This document shows positions 1 to 13,636 of a stretch of DNA of 64,000 nucleotides, piece by piece (position 1 is the first letter of the stretch; each line of letters begins with the position of its first letter). Location: positions 4,518,835-4,582,834 of the forward strand of contig NC_054555.1 in NCBI RefSeq assembly GCF_017654505.1. The letters are read 5' to 3'. The DNA comes from Polyodon spathula. Lineage: Eukaryota; Chordata; Actinopteri; Acipenseriformes; Polyodontidae. Both the position numbers and the translations under genes were made by a program. The notes under the pieces were generated by a model. That model searched no databases. It had not been told where the DNA came from and saw only the letters and a program-made list of their open reading frames with translations.

Positions 1-3000
1 TCCTAAATGGAAGTCAGTCAATTATATTGTAATACTTTTTATTTTTCAGTAAAAGGATAATGAATTTCGTATAAGAGTATTACTGATATCTTAATCAGCA
101 GATTATGCAAGCAGATCTGATATTTAAAAAATGACAAAGATAAAAACTATGCCTAACTTTTTCTTTTTACAGATGCTATTGCAATCAGTATAGCAGTTCC
201 AAAAAACAAAGTATGTGATAACTTCAAAATTCAATTTTTTTTAAAATTTTTTACATGCGTAAAATTGATACTCCAGACTGACAGCCGCGTTAATGGGATT
301 TTAAACGTGGTGGTGGTTTTCCTTTACTATCAACCACTCTTGTTTGCAATGCAAAGAGCTATGTTGCTTGTTTCATTAAAGTAGTCCTTCATGTTTGACA
401 CATTTCAGCACTGGCAACGTGGATAGACATCTTAAAAGCAAATTGCAATCGAAATTCTGAGCAGGATGAGCTGCAAATTAGCTAGCTGTCTAGTGCAGTT
501 CCATTTATCTCAGAATGTCAGTTGTCTGTGAAAGAAATTTTGATAGGGAGGCATCTGCTGTTCCAGATTACAGAATTAGTAGGATGGGAATTGAAAAGGG
601 ACAGAGAGCTGTTTGAATAATGGTGCATATCAAAAAGGGGCAGTGGAATGTCTGGCTGCTTCAAGTATGTATCCAATATAGCTGAGTGTGCAGCTACCGA
701 GAGCCTTTCACGAGTCATATCTTTAAAACTCTGTTATTTTCTTTTTGCCTGATCCATTGCAATGTGCTTGTTATCCATTGACGCAGCAATTTCCCAAAAG
801 CTGATTGGAGGCAATATTCAATACTCAGAACTTGTTTATTATAATATTTTTCTCCTGGAAGGTTCTACCTTTGAAATAGGACTCATGGCAATATGCTGTT
901 TCGATCAAGTGTAGACTATCATGCACACTATGACACTAATAATGTGGACTCAACATATTTTAATCTCCAGAAGCTTGAAGGAGTGTAGCGTACACATGCT
1001 AAAACTGATTCAAAAGCTTTTTGGAAAACAGTGTGTGTGTTTGATGGGAGGAGGGGGGTGTTTGTTTAACTTTCAGGACAATATCTGTCATCTTTACAAC
1101 TAAAAAAATGTCATATAGACTCAAAGTATGTACCAATGAAAGAAGTACAACAAAAAGCAAGTTTTTCTACAAGTAAGTATTAAAGTAGATGGACTGGCAC
1201 TAGAATCAGTCGCTGCCTTCTCGGAGAATCCCAGGTGCATTCTGTAATAGCATCATAGCGAACTGAGTTAAAGCCTTGAGGCACTTGTTTATAGACTGTC
1301 CAGGTTTTAAATTCAGTCTGCTGTAGCCTCTGAGCTCATTATGAAATCATGGCTTAGGTCCTGAGATGTCAGGTTCAGAATGACTGTACAGATTAGCTTT
1401 CTGCTTGGGAAATACATTAGTCCTCAGAATTGCCAACTTGCCTTTTTTATGCTTTTATGTTTTGTTATGTGCACCTAATAAAAAGCAAGGAAACCTACGT
1501 AAAGTATTGGATCAAAACTCTGATTGTGTCAGTTAGTTGCATCATCCTCTCAGCCGGTAATATCAGCTTAATTGGAACAATATCTTAACTGATGCTAACT
1601 GATCAGTGGGACTTGAAAGATTGTGACAATGACAGGCAAAATGACATCCCAAAAGGCAGCATCAGCCTGCCATGCAACTGATAATCATACTGACTTCACT
1701 GGGGTGGAATAAGAAAGGGTGCCATCATAGCTGCTGTTCATGTCACAGGCCAGCAGGTGGCATTTTCCCTTTTAGAGATTTTTGTTTTTTCTCTCTTGCA
1801 TCGGGTCTTCCGCAACACCTCACTGATCCCATAATCAACACATCTAATTGCATTAAGCTTAGTCTTATTGCTTCTATGAAGTGGTATGAAAACGGCCTAC
1901 ATGCTACAATGTAAACGTTTGTATCTTGTTAATATCCCTTTACGTGTATTTTTTGGTTATGGTGCATTTTCTGCAATGTGGCACTTATTTTATTTTATTT
2001 TTAGGTAATACTTTAAAATAATGGCTGCAAATTTATAATGCATTACAACTGAATACCACACACGAATTACACCTGAATATCTTATGCACTTCCTCTGAGT
2101 TCTGGGGTCATTCATTTTGAATTAGGACTTTGTTTTAAAGTGTTGCTGGATTTGGTTAGCTGATTTTGTAGGAAATTTTCAGGTCTGTTTAAAAGCTGAC
2201 AAAGCCTTTTACAGCAGCTCATTTGAATGAGATATGTGTTGACATCACCTGACTTGCACCATATAAAACTGCACCCCCCACTATACATAAGCAAAGTGAA
2301 ACAACCAAGCATCATTCAAGCTGTTTAGCACCACCTAGTGGAACATGCACTTCACATGTAATTGAGGATTTTAAAGCTAACTTTTCCATTGGTGCCGTTG
2401 CAGCTAATAAAAGCAGACACAGTGAACGGCATTAAAAGCTTGTGAATGTCAGCATCCTGTTTTAATATTTTGGGTTTATTAAAAGCTTCCTGTTATTTGT
2501 CAATAATGCAGAGTCAATTGATCCTTGTTGATACATTTTGAGAATTCTTGGACCATAATGGACCATTACAAGTAGAACGGTCTGAAAACAAAACAAACTA
2601 TCAAAATATTCAACAGATAATGATTCCTTCAGTGCTTTTAACACATTAACAACATCATTAAAATTATTAGTTTTTCGCTCAAAAGATGTATTTTCATCAA
2701 CTCCAATGGTCGGTATTGAGCCAGTTCATGATTGAATATTTGCAAGTTTTACAGCACCATCAATCCTAATACTTCTCAATGTATTATTAAACAAAACACA
2801 ACTAAATGCTATCAAAGGAACTTATGGGTTCAGGAAAATTAAACATCAATCTATTTCTAAAATGCTTTCCTGGCTATTCCTGGCTATCCTGGTACTGAAT
2901 AACCAAAAAAACATGAAAAGACTGAGAGACACTTACTGGATATGGAACTATCAATAAGATGTATTGATGGTGCTTGAGTGGCTTACAAAGTGGACAGTAA

Positions 3001-3591
3001 AAGACACTCTGATGAATGAATTCTGGTTTGAGTAGAACACATGAAAAATAAATTGTTAGTCAAATTATTTCAACATTTCTTATTCTGGTTTATTACTCCA
3101 CTAGTTACTGTACTTAAAGCATTTAATTGCTTGGTTTTGAAAAACAAAAGATGAAAAAGAGCTGTTACAGTCTGAAAGCTTTATCATTTGCTAGGGAAAA
3201 GAAAAACAAAAAAAAACATGAGTTAGCTTTAGCTAGAATTAAATGAAGCTGAAACCCTTTATTTATCTTAACTTCTACAGCTGCCCAACCATTGTATTAT
3301 TTGTAAGTGTTATATGTGAGTTTGGATGCATACTAATCATTGACTGTTATTCAAGATCTAGAGCTTACATATGCCTTTTTCAAAGGTTATTATCATTAAT
3401 CTGCATTTCTATGATGGGCCCAGTGGGCTGATTATAAATTTAACACAGCCAATCAGCTATAAAAAAACTCAGCAATCAAGCTTGTCAGAATGATGTTCCA
3501 CATATTAAATAGATACAGTTCTCTCTGCTTCAAGAGCATGTAAAAGTGAAAAATAAAAACCAGATCATCCCTATAAGCACAAGATGTAACA
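1..3591. other. Non-genic AT-rich sequence
   Basis: I see no convincing exon, RNA gene or recognisable transposon here. Open frames on both strands are short (80 codons or fewer), unlike any protein I know, and not flanked by paired splice signals. It is best read as intergenic or deep intronic sequence. Confidence 0.5.
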
Positions 3592-3801
3592 TGGCGTATT
3601 GATTACTGTAATGCATTGCTGAGTGTGCTGCTTTCTCACCTGGTGAACTGGTTACAACTGCTCCGAAATGCAGCTGCACGGATAATGACTGGTACAAAAA
3701 AGACTGAGCATATTACACCTGTTTTGGAAAATTTCCACCTGCTGCCCGTCATGTTTAATATTACGCCTATCATCACTATTTATTTGCTATCGACTAGTTA
3801 A
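3592..3801 (+). pseudogene. L2/CR1-type LINE reverse transcriptase fragment
   Basis: The frame beginning at 3592 reads DYCNALLS, then RNAAARIMTGTKK, then EHITPVLENFH and LLPV. This series (a DYCN-LL block, an NAAAR-T-TKK block and an HITPVL--(L/F)H-LPV block) is the hallmark of the region after the polymerase core in L2-, Rex1- and CR1-like LINE reverse transcriptases. Only about 70 codons survive. There is no catalytic domain, no endonuclease and no LINE 3' end, and similarity fades into unrelated AT-rich sequence on both sides. It is a dead, truncated copy. Assignment to L2 rather than Rex1 is inference from the wording of the motifs. Confidence 0.72.
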
Positions 3802-4359
3802 CATCTGAGATAAGAGCAGTTGAAAATAAGTTAAGTGGACACATTTTTTGGCAATCTTTCTTTTTCAAGGTCTTTTATGTAATTTTCCCTTGTTATTTTC
3901 AATGAATAGTGTAAAGTTATGGATGAACTAATTAACAATATACAGCTGATACTTAGGCTCCCCCCCTTAGTCTGAAACATCAAGTGAGACATTTCCCTGC
4001 GCGAGTTCTTATAAATACTGCATGTGGTTATGAAAAGAGACTTTAGTTTCTTGGTAAAAAGAGAAGCATGGGAAATATCTAATTTTATTGATATAAATGT
4101 GTTTTTGCCTGTCATTGCCAGTCATTATGTTGGCATGAAAAATGACCTGGAAAGCCACAAATCTCTGATGGTGTCTCTGCCCCTGTAATAGTTTTTAATT
4201 CCCCTGGTTTTAAATAATTTCTGACCTGCTGATTCTAAAACATAATGAGATCTGTCAAGCCAGAATTCACTCTTTGTAACTGGAATGTGAATAGACATTC
4301 ACATTATCTCTAATGCTGCAGATAGATATTGCTAATATGGAAAAAGGGAAAGGGTGACA

Positions 4360-4378
4360 CCCCCCCCCCTCCCCCCCC
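4360..4378. repeat. C-rich homopolymer tract
   Basis: Ten cytosines, one thymine and eight cytosines in a row. The minus strand is therefore two long G runs. The tract sits in otherwise AT-rich DNA and has no nearby gene. Confidence 0.9.
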
Positions 4379-7300
4379 AACCACAGTCTCAGCACTGGTC
4401 GCATTTCATTTTAATGTGATAAGAGCTATATGGCGCTTTAATCAGCCTAGTATCTAAAATGCCTTGTTCACTTAAGTCTAGTGCAGAGATTGAAAAAAAA
4501 ATAAAAATAAAATAAACATATAGTATCTTCAAGAATCTCATTTAACAGTATTCCTATAACCAGGAAAATAGATTTAAAGGGGCTGCGTTATCTGGAGATA
4601 AAAGTAATGTTGCAACATAAAAAAGACTTTTCATTTAATATATGCATATTAGATATTAGATACTATATGTAGCATATGTATTCTCATTGCCAACATATAG
4701 GAGAAACATGACTCTAGCCATGTCCATCAAGGATGGTTTTTGTAGCTGTGACAGTAATTATTCAAACAGAAACACTGAGGATTATTAACAACAGCATTAT
4801 CTACTGCAGACCATCCAAGTAAGAGATCACTAAGATATCTCCTCTTTTATTGCTAGAATTGCATACATCCAAACACAGCACACACATTGTGTCATTTTAA
4901 AAGCTCAGTGAGTTCATTCAGAACCAGGTTTTTGTGTATTGCAAAAATGTACATTTTATATAACCGGATTTATAACAAGGCTATTTAAGGATGTGATTAA
5001 TCATTCGACATAAAACATTCTGTTTAAGCCTGTAAGATTTCTACAAGTAAGAAATGTCAACTAGCTCTCTTATGATTACCGAAAGACAATCCATGTCAAC
5101 TCTGCCTAAACTTTACCTGAACTTAAAAAAGGCTTTCTTTTAACTTTTTTTTTTATATTCAGTCTTTTATATTTAGTTTCCCATCCGTTCATTTTAACTG
5201 TCATCAGCCTTCATTGTACCCTTTGGGTATAAGATGCCAACGTCAAAGGCAATCACTATTTAGGTGTATACATGGGCGATCTTCAATATCTCATATTTCC
5301 TTTGTTAGGAAATAAACACCAACTGATTCTAGCCTCAGTGTGAGCTTCTTTATAATTATGAAATCTGATCTCAAGTATAAAGCACGAAGCAATTCAGCAG
5401 CTGTAAGCTGCAGTGCTAGATCAGCATGGATGGTTGAACCCAGGTTCTCCAGTCAGCTCCATTGTAATTTAGTCCTTGACCCAGCAACAAAGAGAGTGGA
5501 CGACTTCATATATAATAGTTTAAGGTACATACTCAGGGTTGTTTTAATCGTTTGTGCAGTTCTGACATTCTCTGGGTAAGCCACAGCACAATCAATCAAA
5601 GTCTACATGAAAGAGTTGTCTTTTTTGAAGTAAAATCAATACCCTTTTATCACCTAGTGGGGATGTAAAATCCATGGTGACTAAATCTTCTCTAAAAATG
5701 CTTTTGTCAAGAAATATCTGAATTGCTAGCACTGGTTGTGATTATTTTGATTTTCTTAAAATTTTCAGTAAGAGTTTGCACTTGTGCACCATGCAAATAC
5801 CTGAAAGTCCTTTATAAAATGTTACCAGAGTAAAGGCATAACAACGTGTTGTAAAGGGTAGCAAGAGGTATATTAAAAACATGGTAAACTAGAGTTAATG
5901 CTTAGTGCTATAGTGAACTGCAATCCATTGGGGAACACAGTAAAGAAACATCTTAAATATCTGGTTTTAAGTAAAAAGCATATTTATTTCTGAGAGCCTG
6001 CCAGGCCTGTCAATTTCACCCTTATCTTCTTCCTAGCTTACGTCCTCGTAGTCGACCTGTATTCTACAGTGTTATCTGATGCACAGGGTTTCAGGAACGC
6101 AATCAATAAAGTGTATTTTAAACAAGCACAAGCCTGCTTTACTGGCAAGCCACTGCCATCCACTCACAACACTTTTGCTTTACTTTAAAGACAGTAAACC
6201 GTTTTGTAAGATATTTCTGTGTGTTTTTAAAATGATAATTTTACTGCAAGTTGAGGAAGATTTTTTTTTTTTGTAAGGTGTACTTAATATTAAAAATAAA
6301 TGTTTCATGATGATACCTGTGTTTAATTAAAACCCTTATATGGATCTTTGTTACTTACAGTGATGCACGTTGCTACTATTGATGAATCAAGGTAATACTC
6401 AATGGTTAACCCTTTGTCTGCAGTAAATGGTGTAAACTCACCCATACTTGTTTGAAACATGCTGGTGGAGGGCACTGAGCACTGTGCTTGAAGATGAAGA
6501 ATCCGTTTCCCATCTTTCTTAGGATCAGGCCATTCTTAGGGTGGGGTCTGTTCCATTTCTTTGTTGTGTCAGTATGAGACATGCAAGCCGAACATGCACT
6601 CAATTACTAGAGGGAAGAAATACAGAAGAATTGACGACACTGTGAAAACCACCTCGGTTTGCAAGCTTGAGAAAATTACTGGCATCTAATTTAGCAGATG
6701 TTATAAGGATGTGCACACAATGTCTCAGACCACATCAAGGATGATGTGGAATATGACCGCTGGCTGAAACTCTAACAATTAAAATGACTGTGACTTTATT
6801 GCACATGGCATGATGCAACCCATAGGGAGATATGCCAGGTGGGACCATGCAATGTAGAGATTGCACCTGACCCAGTATCTCCCAGTGATCCCAGTGCAGG
6901 ATGGCTCAAAGGTAGACAAGAGTTTCTGATCATCTTAAACTCTGTTAAAATTATTATACACACAGGCAATGCTAACAGTGTGAACCATCCGATCATAAAA
7001 ACCCACTTATAAATGCCATTAGACACCCTATTTTATTTTTTGTATTGTACCTGCTCAAGCAGGTGTTATCAGTCCAATTAAATCTGCCTATATCTGCTTC
7101 TATTAAACTATACTTAGGTTGTTAAAAGAATACAAATTAAATACATGCTATAGTAATTTTCCATCTGTCTGTATTTTTTTTTTAAATGCTTAGAAGAATG
7201 TAACTCTCAATTAGATTCAGAGTACAGAGCAGTTATCTTAGATATAATGAATTGCTCAAAAGCAGTTTAGCAGAGTGCCTATGTGAAATCATAAGCTTAC

Positions 7301-7696
7301 AGTAATCCAAGCCTGTTGATAAAAGACATCACCAAAACACATCGAGAGCTTTTTCTTCAACAAATTGAAGTGCAGTGAGAGGGTGGAAAGGACATATCAG
7401 GGAACCAGCAGTGCCTTTGCTGTTATTGCTTAGATAAAACCCCAAGGTTTGACTGTATTTTGCTAACCTCACAATAGCATTGGTATTGTGCCTTGTGTTC
7501 TTAATAGATGCAGATGCAGTTGCCTTTACAGTATATTAGATGGAAGCATCGCTGGCATTTGGTTGGGAGATAAATCATATTGATCCACTGACTGAACATC
7601 CCACTTCCTTTGCAAAAATGTGGGTTAGCATGGTATATTCTCTTAATTAAAAAACACATCTATACTGTGCCACTGATAACAAAAAAAGTGGGTACA

Positions 7697-7735
<39 letters not shown>

Positions 7736-7736
7736 T
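7697..7736. repeat. (ATT)n microsatellite
   Basis: About 13 uninterrupted ATT units, followed by a T-rich tail. The same trinucleotide also forms arrays at 22.2, 39.9, 50.7 and 51.3 kb. Confidence 0.95.
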
Positions 7737-9029
7737 TCTTTCTTTTTTTTCATATTGCTTAGGCTGAAAACAACAGACAGCAGGGACTATTATGTGATCA
7801 ACTTGCTTCTGATCAGACAGCTACAGTAAGGTGTTTTTCTATTTTCTTTTCTATTAATGAAATGCTTTTTGTGAGGTTGTTTGTCTTTGAAATATAAGGG
7901 GGGAGCTGGGGAAAAAAATGGTAGGAATGTTAATAACAATGCTTACAATTGCTTCAAATTACATTCTAATAGTTTTTTTTTTTTTTTTGCATTTCCCTTG
8001 GCATTTGTGATGTTTGCAATCATTCTGAGCAATCATTACTCTCAGCTTCTCTGGAGTATTCACACATTGTCACATGATCTCAGTGGAATGAGGATGACAC
8101 ACTACTGCTAGCCCCACCTTCTCTACACAATTATGTAGCCAGAGAGAGTAGGAGAGCCGACAGCCCTTTGATTTGAATGAAATAGGGAAGCCTGTTAGTC
8201 CCATGCACTTTTAGGAGTTGGTTAGAGCAACAAAACACTAAACCAGATGGATTGCAAATTCCATAAAACAGCAATGGAAGCATACAAATTAAAATTACAT
8301 TATTGCTTACTCTTTAAACACACTGCATCCGTTAACATCATTGTTAATACATGCAGCCGAAACACAGCTAAAAATTATTTTAATTGTAATTCTGTAATGT
8401 TGTTTGACATTCTGAGAGCTGTGCTGTGCTAAAGCATGCTGAAGTGCTCTTTAATAGTGCTTCTGGTCTTGTATTTGGCTATGAGTGACTACAGCATGCA
8501 TCATTGCTTCATGTGCTGATTGAGACTATTTATCATGCACTGTAAGAAGGGAGTCTATTCAGCCATAGTGGAGCGTGTTTATAAATGGAACCCTGTGTTG
8601 CCCACTACTGTGGAATTATTATCAATTTTTAGGTATCTCCAAGGGAATGCCTGGCCAAGACTATTTGAAGCAAATGCAGTTATGAAAGTCTGGTGCTGAT
8701 GTGAGTTGTTCCCATTATTCTCTGCTTTTATAGGAATACTGATATACTCTCCTCACTTTGTTTAGTATAATCAATTATTAATTGGGTAGAAACAATTGGT
8801 GAAAATATTAGATTCTGATTGGCAGAGACCTTCTCCCTAGCCATTAGATATCTGGTGATAACACAACAGTGCGGAACTTCTTCCTTCAAAGCGGTTTCAT
8901 CACAGTAAACAAAATCAATATGCCAACTGTAACTGTACATCTGGGTAAACAAAACCAGTTGAGTCAGTCAGCATGACAGCAATCCTTGAGATGTACTACA
9001 AACGTTCTGCAGCTGAAAACATTGACAAA

Positions 9030-9378
9030 GAAAATAAAATGCCAACATCTCGCCATACTTAGTTAAAAGAAGCAGATTTAGGCAACCTAGAAACACCAAG
9101 CGCCAGACAAAATGGGCTATGAAAGTTTTCTGTGGTTAATTGAAAAGAGCATCACCAAAAGCTACTGGCACCCAACGCTCAAGCAGCAAAAGGTCTGGAG
9201 CAATCTACTCACCGCAACAGAAGAGAACGAAAATTCACTCCAACCTCCTCCTATCAAACGAGCAACCACAAATGAAAATGTCACAACAGCATCCGCTCTG
9301 TCTACTGGACAAAACCCACACATACATGTTGAAACAATGAATGGCAACATCCAGTTCAATATCTACAAAGCCTAACCA
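9030..9378 (+). pseudogene. Crypton-type (DUF3504) tyrosine recombinase relic, internally deleted
   Basis: Two ends of one protein type lie side by side. From about 9099 one frame reads KRQTKWAMKVFCG and then stops, resembling the N-terminal core-binding stretch of DUF3504/Crypton-type recombinases (a basic residue, then W-x-x-x-V-F). One frame over, from 9112 to 9375, another reads ITKSYWHPTLKQQKVWSNLLT, resembling the stretch just after the last catalytic residues of that family (SY-x-x-PT-x-x-QQ-x-x-x-SN-LL). The frame ends in a polar tail finishing NGNIQFNIYKA and a stop. The whole catalytic middle (the R..H-R..Y residues) is missing. I read this as a relic deleted from N-terminus to C-terminus, with a frameshift. 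The family call rests on motif recognition by eye; a chance match is possible. Confidence 0.5.
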
Positions 9379-12276
9379 AGAAACTATTAGCGAAGCCCTA
9401 AAACAAGAAAATATTATACAAAACTTGTTTAAAATCAAAGGTTTTATTGTTAAGCAAAATTGAAGTTACTGTGGAACTACCTTTTCTCTCAGTGGACGGT
9501 TACACAAATAACAATTATTAAAAAGTATTCTTTAAAAACAACAACAACAGCAACAACACAATAATAGCAATAATACACTACAGGTTCTGTGTGTTATCGT
9601 GAGATATCACCACTTCTTGCGTGGTTGAAGGCATCACACCCTGCCATGTATTATTGCTTAAATATCCAACAATGAATATATCAATTTACAAATCAAAATG
9701 CCCTGGGGCAGAGGTGACTGTTTTTTCTATCCACACAAATATCACATTTATTTTCTAGCAGTACGACAGTATGAGTCTTCCTGCATTTAAAGGGAATGGG
9801 TTCAGATGCAGTCACAAAACATCTTGCATTGTAGAGAAGTGTCATGATACAGAGGCATCATATTACAATAATGTTATTACTTTCAAACCACATGGATAAC
9901 AAGGCTGTTTTGTATATTTAGAGCTATTGCATTTTATCAACAGGGACAACAAAAAATAATACTAGTGCAAATGTGACAGTGACACAAAAGAATGTGTGTG
10001 TGTGCAATTATTGTCAGTCTTTTTTTTACACAATCACAAAGCTTAACCTTGTGGGTTAGGCATTCATCAAAACAGGCTTTGAAAAAATACTCCTTATGTA
10101 ACTCATGAGTTTGTGAAAGTCTTCATCACATAAGATTTCACAACACTGCCTAACACAGCCACATAAAATAAATGCATACTATGCACTGAACATTTGACAT
10201 ATATTATGCTGTATGCATTTTCAGAGATTCATCTCATCAAATTGTCTTGGCGGCAAGGTTAATTAATTGTCTAGTTATTTTTCTGTCTTCGTTGTAAATT
10301 AGGCTTTATTACTTTTGTTTTTGTAATTGAACCACCTTTGATTTGAACTTTGTACTGTAATAGGAATGCCTCGTTATTTTATTTGATTGGAATACATATT
10401 ATTAATCACATACAGTAACAACTCAATCTTCAGCAAATGACCAAGTTCGAGGTTTGTGATTAGAACGCACTATCAGTGGTTGGTTAATCAGATTGGTTGA
10501 TTGGTGCTATTATAATTGGTATACTTCAGACAAGCTGAGCATTCTGAATTACTCACTGATTCTAGACTTTGATTATTGAATATCCGTAGTATGGCATCAG
10601 TCCATTTCTTCTTCTTTTGGAATTTGTACTTTATTTTCCAGCAAAGGTTTATTGCCTTTTTCTTTCCTTGCATTGATATCCTAGGATTACACTCTCCTTA
10701 TTAGTATTTCTCTGTGTTTTTCTGGAACAATGCACTATGCCTGTAACTACTAGGTGACCATGCAGCTTGAACCGAGCTTTTGTCTAAGAAGTGAAGAAAA
10801 ACTAAATCAGATCAGTGAGGACATTCTGTAAGAGCAAAACTATAAAGTGTTTTAGGACAATGATACTGAAACCATTCGAATATTTAACAAAAGAAAAAGA
10901 TGTGTGTGTGTTGCTATAATCAAAATCATATAGTTTTGACCAAAACAGGTTTTATAGCTACTGTATGCTTTTAGAAATCCAGTAGCTCCAAAGAAGATGG
11001 GCTTTGGGAGCACATTTTGAAATGTCAATACAGAACAAGCAAACGTATAAATATGCATCAACTGCCTGTTCTGACATACCAAACACTTGTCAGTCTATTT
11101 AATAAGAATGATCCTGCTTAAACGCCTGTTACAAAGAGTAGTTTATTATCGCATTGACATTTTAATCTTGCTGCACACAAAGATGAAATGAGGAAGGGTT
11201 GCTCAACCAGGAAAACCTCATCTGTTATCATTTTCTGAAAATAGAGCAGATTCTTTAATAAAGCACCTTTTGTTTCGTTGTTACTTTGCTAGAGTGGAGT
11301 CTGACACAAGCTATGGCAAGTCTGAACAGTAATTGCGGATCATTTAGATATTTTAAAGATTCTTCAAGTGCGTCGCCTTTATATCCATCAAGCATTGTGC
11401 TTTCCTGCCTTTATAAATCACCAATTCATCACTGAAATGCAAATTTCAGTATGGAGCATTTTAACATAAAGTTGCAAATACTAATAAATCCAATGGAAAA
11501 CCTTGCTTCACACCCTATAGCCATGCAAGTTGTTCCCTAACACCATGAGCCACCTTGATCACATCCTACAGCACTTGATTTCCCTTGGTGCAACGTGATC
11601 AACGTGTACCTTGGCCTATTACTGTACACCTCATTCATTAAAAATATGTCATTGAAGACACTGCGAAAGAGTTATAGTCATAACGTTTGCCATTGAATTG
11701 ATTAAGTTTATTAGTATTTCCAAATGTAGCACTATCGTTATGGATAGCATTATTTTACTACATCAGTATACTTCATAGACTAATCGGATAACAATGAAAG
11801 TCAGCTGACCGAAATCCTAGCACCATCAATAATTTCAGGGAATAATAATAATAAATCCGTCAACAGCAAAACATTTTAACATGTTTTATAATATTCAATT
11901 GTAAATCATTTCTATTTGTAGCAATATTGTTGACTGTATTTTAGTTTACTGCATACAATCAAAAACTGTGTTCTAGTTTATAAGGATAATAAAAACGGCG
12001 ATTCCTGTAATCCCATGGTCAGTTTACATAATACCTGTAAACAATGAAATCTTCAAAGGGAGAGTGCCAGACAAGGTTGATAGGCATTTCACTCGCTGCT
12101 AAATCCATTATGCAATTCTGTTGGTACAAAACCTTGTAATCTTTCCAATGCTGATAATATGTTGAGTGCTAGCTCTCAATCCCACGGTGAAAGCAGCCTG
12201 TCACTTAAAGGATGCTTTGTCATTGTTTACTAGAAAATAAATGTACAGCATTCTGGGAAGACGTGGTAGTTAGGTT
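9379..12276. other. Non-genic AT-rich sequence
   Basis: No exon, RNA gene or mobile element is recognisable between the Crypton-like relic and the first MITE. Only short frames and short A/T-rich tracts are seen. Confidence 0.45.
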
Positions 12277-12680
12277 GGTAACACTTTATGTTAAGTATCT
12301 CTACTGACTGTGTGTTTATATAATGGATAGTAATTACATGTGCACAAACACATCATTACAATGCCATTCTACACGGTTAAAATGTATTTAACATGTAAAT
12401 ATTTTAAATAATATGCAAGTACACAATTGTATCACAAAAGTGTTAGGGTAAGGGCTATGTTTAGAGTTAGGATGAGTGAGGTTAGGGTTAGTGGGGGTAG
12501 GGTGCAGTTTAGAGTTAGGGTTAGAGTTAGGGTTATGGTTAGGGTTAGGATTATATCATGCACAGATTACTACATTGTAACGATACATAATAACATTTTT
12601 ATTATGTGCAAGTACACATGCATTTACTAAGTAACTACTATGCAAATGCACAGTACAGTAATACAATGTAAAGTGTTACC
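12277..12680. mobile_element. Palindromic MITE, copy 1, with telomere-like core
   Basis: The left end opens GGTAACACTTTATGTTAAG. The right end, read on the minus strand, opens GGTAACACTTTACATTGTAT, so the element has terminal inverted repeats that continue inward as imperfect palindromic arms. Each arm contains an ATGTG(C/T)AC block. The flanks are GTTAGGTT (12269-12276) and GTTAGGTG (12681-12688), an 8-bp target duplication with one mismatch. An 8-bp duplication and lack of coding capacity fit a non-autonomous hAT-type element; the superfamily is inference, since no transposase is present. The core between the arms holds the telomere-like array described separately. Two more copies lie at 20.1-20.45 kb and 28.8-29.05 kb. 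Confidence 0.8.
12442..12550 (+). repeat. Degenerate telomere-like GGTTAG array inside MITE copy 1
   Basis: About 110 bp of GTTAGG-like hexamers with variant units (GTTAGA, GTTAGT, GGTAGG, GTTATG). The G-rich strand is the plus strand. The array is entirely within the MITE and is shared in position and orientation with copy 2, so it belongs to the transposon and does not mark a chromosome end. Confidence 0.88.
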
Positions 12681-13604
12681 GTTAGGTGTTTGAAATTCCT
12701 GGTGTCCGTAACCTTACACTGCCCAAATAGAACATGATATGCATTGAGTTCTCCCAGGACAAGACAACATTAAGATATTTTAAAGGATGTGAGGAACAGC
12801 TAATCAGTATGAACTGATATATTCAATTTAATTCCTTAGAATTGTAAAAGCTACTGGACATTCTGTGACCCTAAAATATGACCATTCTTATTCCAGTAGA
12901 ATTTTCTAAGAAAAGTCTTACTTTTGCAAGCTAGAGCTCACTATGTTTTTCTGCAATATCAGACATACTTTAGTGTGGCATGAAGAACAACTGGTAATCT
13001 TTTTTAAACCATTGTGACCTTGGCTTTGCAGTGGATCCAACTACTGTACTGTAGTTGACCTGAATTATCCTGTAAAGGTTGAACACATTAAGCACACTGT
13101 ATAATTTACAGCCTTCTGACAATGCAGGGCTTGTAGCTGAAATCATTTCCAGAACCCCCTCTTTTTCATTTTCCAATTTGCATTATAATCATCACCTGTT
13201 CTAGTTTTCTTTACAGACAGTACACCGATGTAGCTTTCATACCACAGAGTATCCAGCCCCAATCACATCTGTTTAAGCCTGTAAATTTGAGTGACATCAC
13301 ATTCCCAATGGCTCTTATCATTGCAGGTTTGATAATGACAGCATTTATTTTTAATTGCACTGTGAGCACAGACAATGTGCGCTGTCATGTTCATATTCTC
13401 TATATAAAGCACTCATTTATATGGAGAGCCTCTAAAGATCCCAACCAGGAAGGAATATAACCACTGGCTCAAGCAACAGGGACCAACAAAGAAGAACAGT
13501 ATATGCCATAGGCTTCAGATTATGTATCTGAAAAATAACTCTATTCTTTGTATGTCACTTTGCGTTGTTCAATATGGCAAGGAAAACGTTTATTTAGATG
13601 GTCT

Positions 13605-13608
<4 letters not shown>

Positions 13609-13636
<28 letters not shown>
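13609..13636 (+). repeat. Poly(A) run
   Basis: Twenty-eight consecutive adenines. No LINE or SINE body is recognisable immediately upstream, so a retroposon tail is possible but unproven. Confidence 0.9.

Larger units (their letters stand above)
3802..9029. other. Non-genic sequence with simple repeats
   Basis: Apart from a C-rich tract, an ATT microsatellite and a T run listed separately, I see no gene or recognisable mobile element in these 5.2 kb. Frames are short and lack paired splice signals. Old, unrecognisable repeats may be present. Confidence 0.45.

Noticed and set aside
12442..12550. Chromosome end or ancestral telomere fusion
   Set aside because: The GGTTAG arrays lie within transposon copies with target duplications and recur at 20.26 kb, so the transposon explains them better.
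12427..12630. Frame encoding alternating Val-Arg repeats
   Set aside because: Translation of the telomere-like hexamer array inside MITE copy 1, not a protein.
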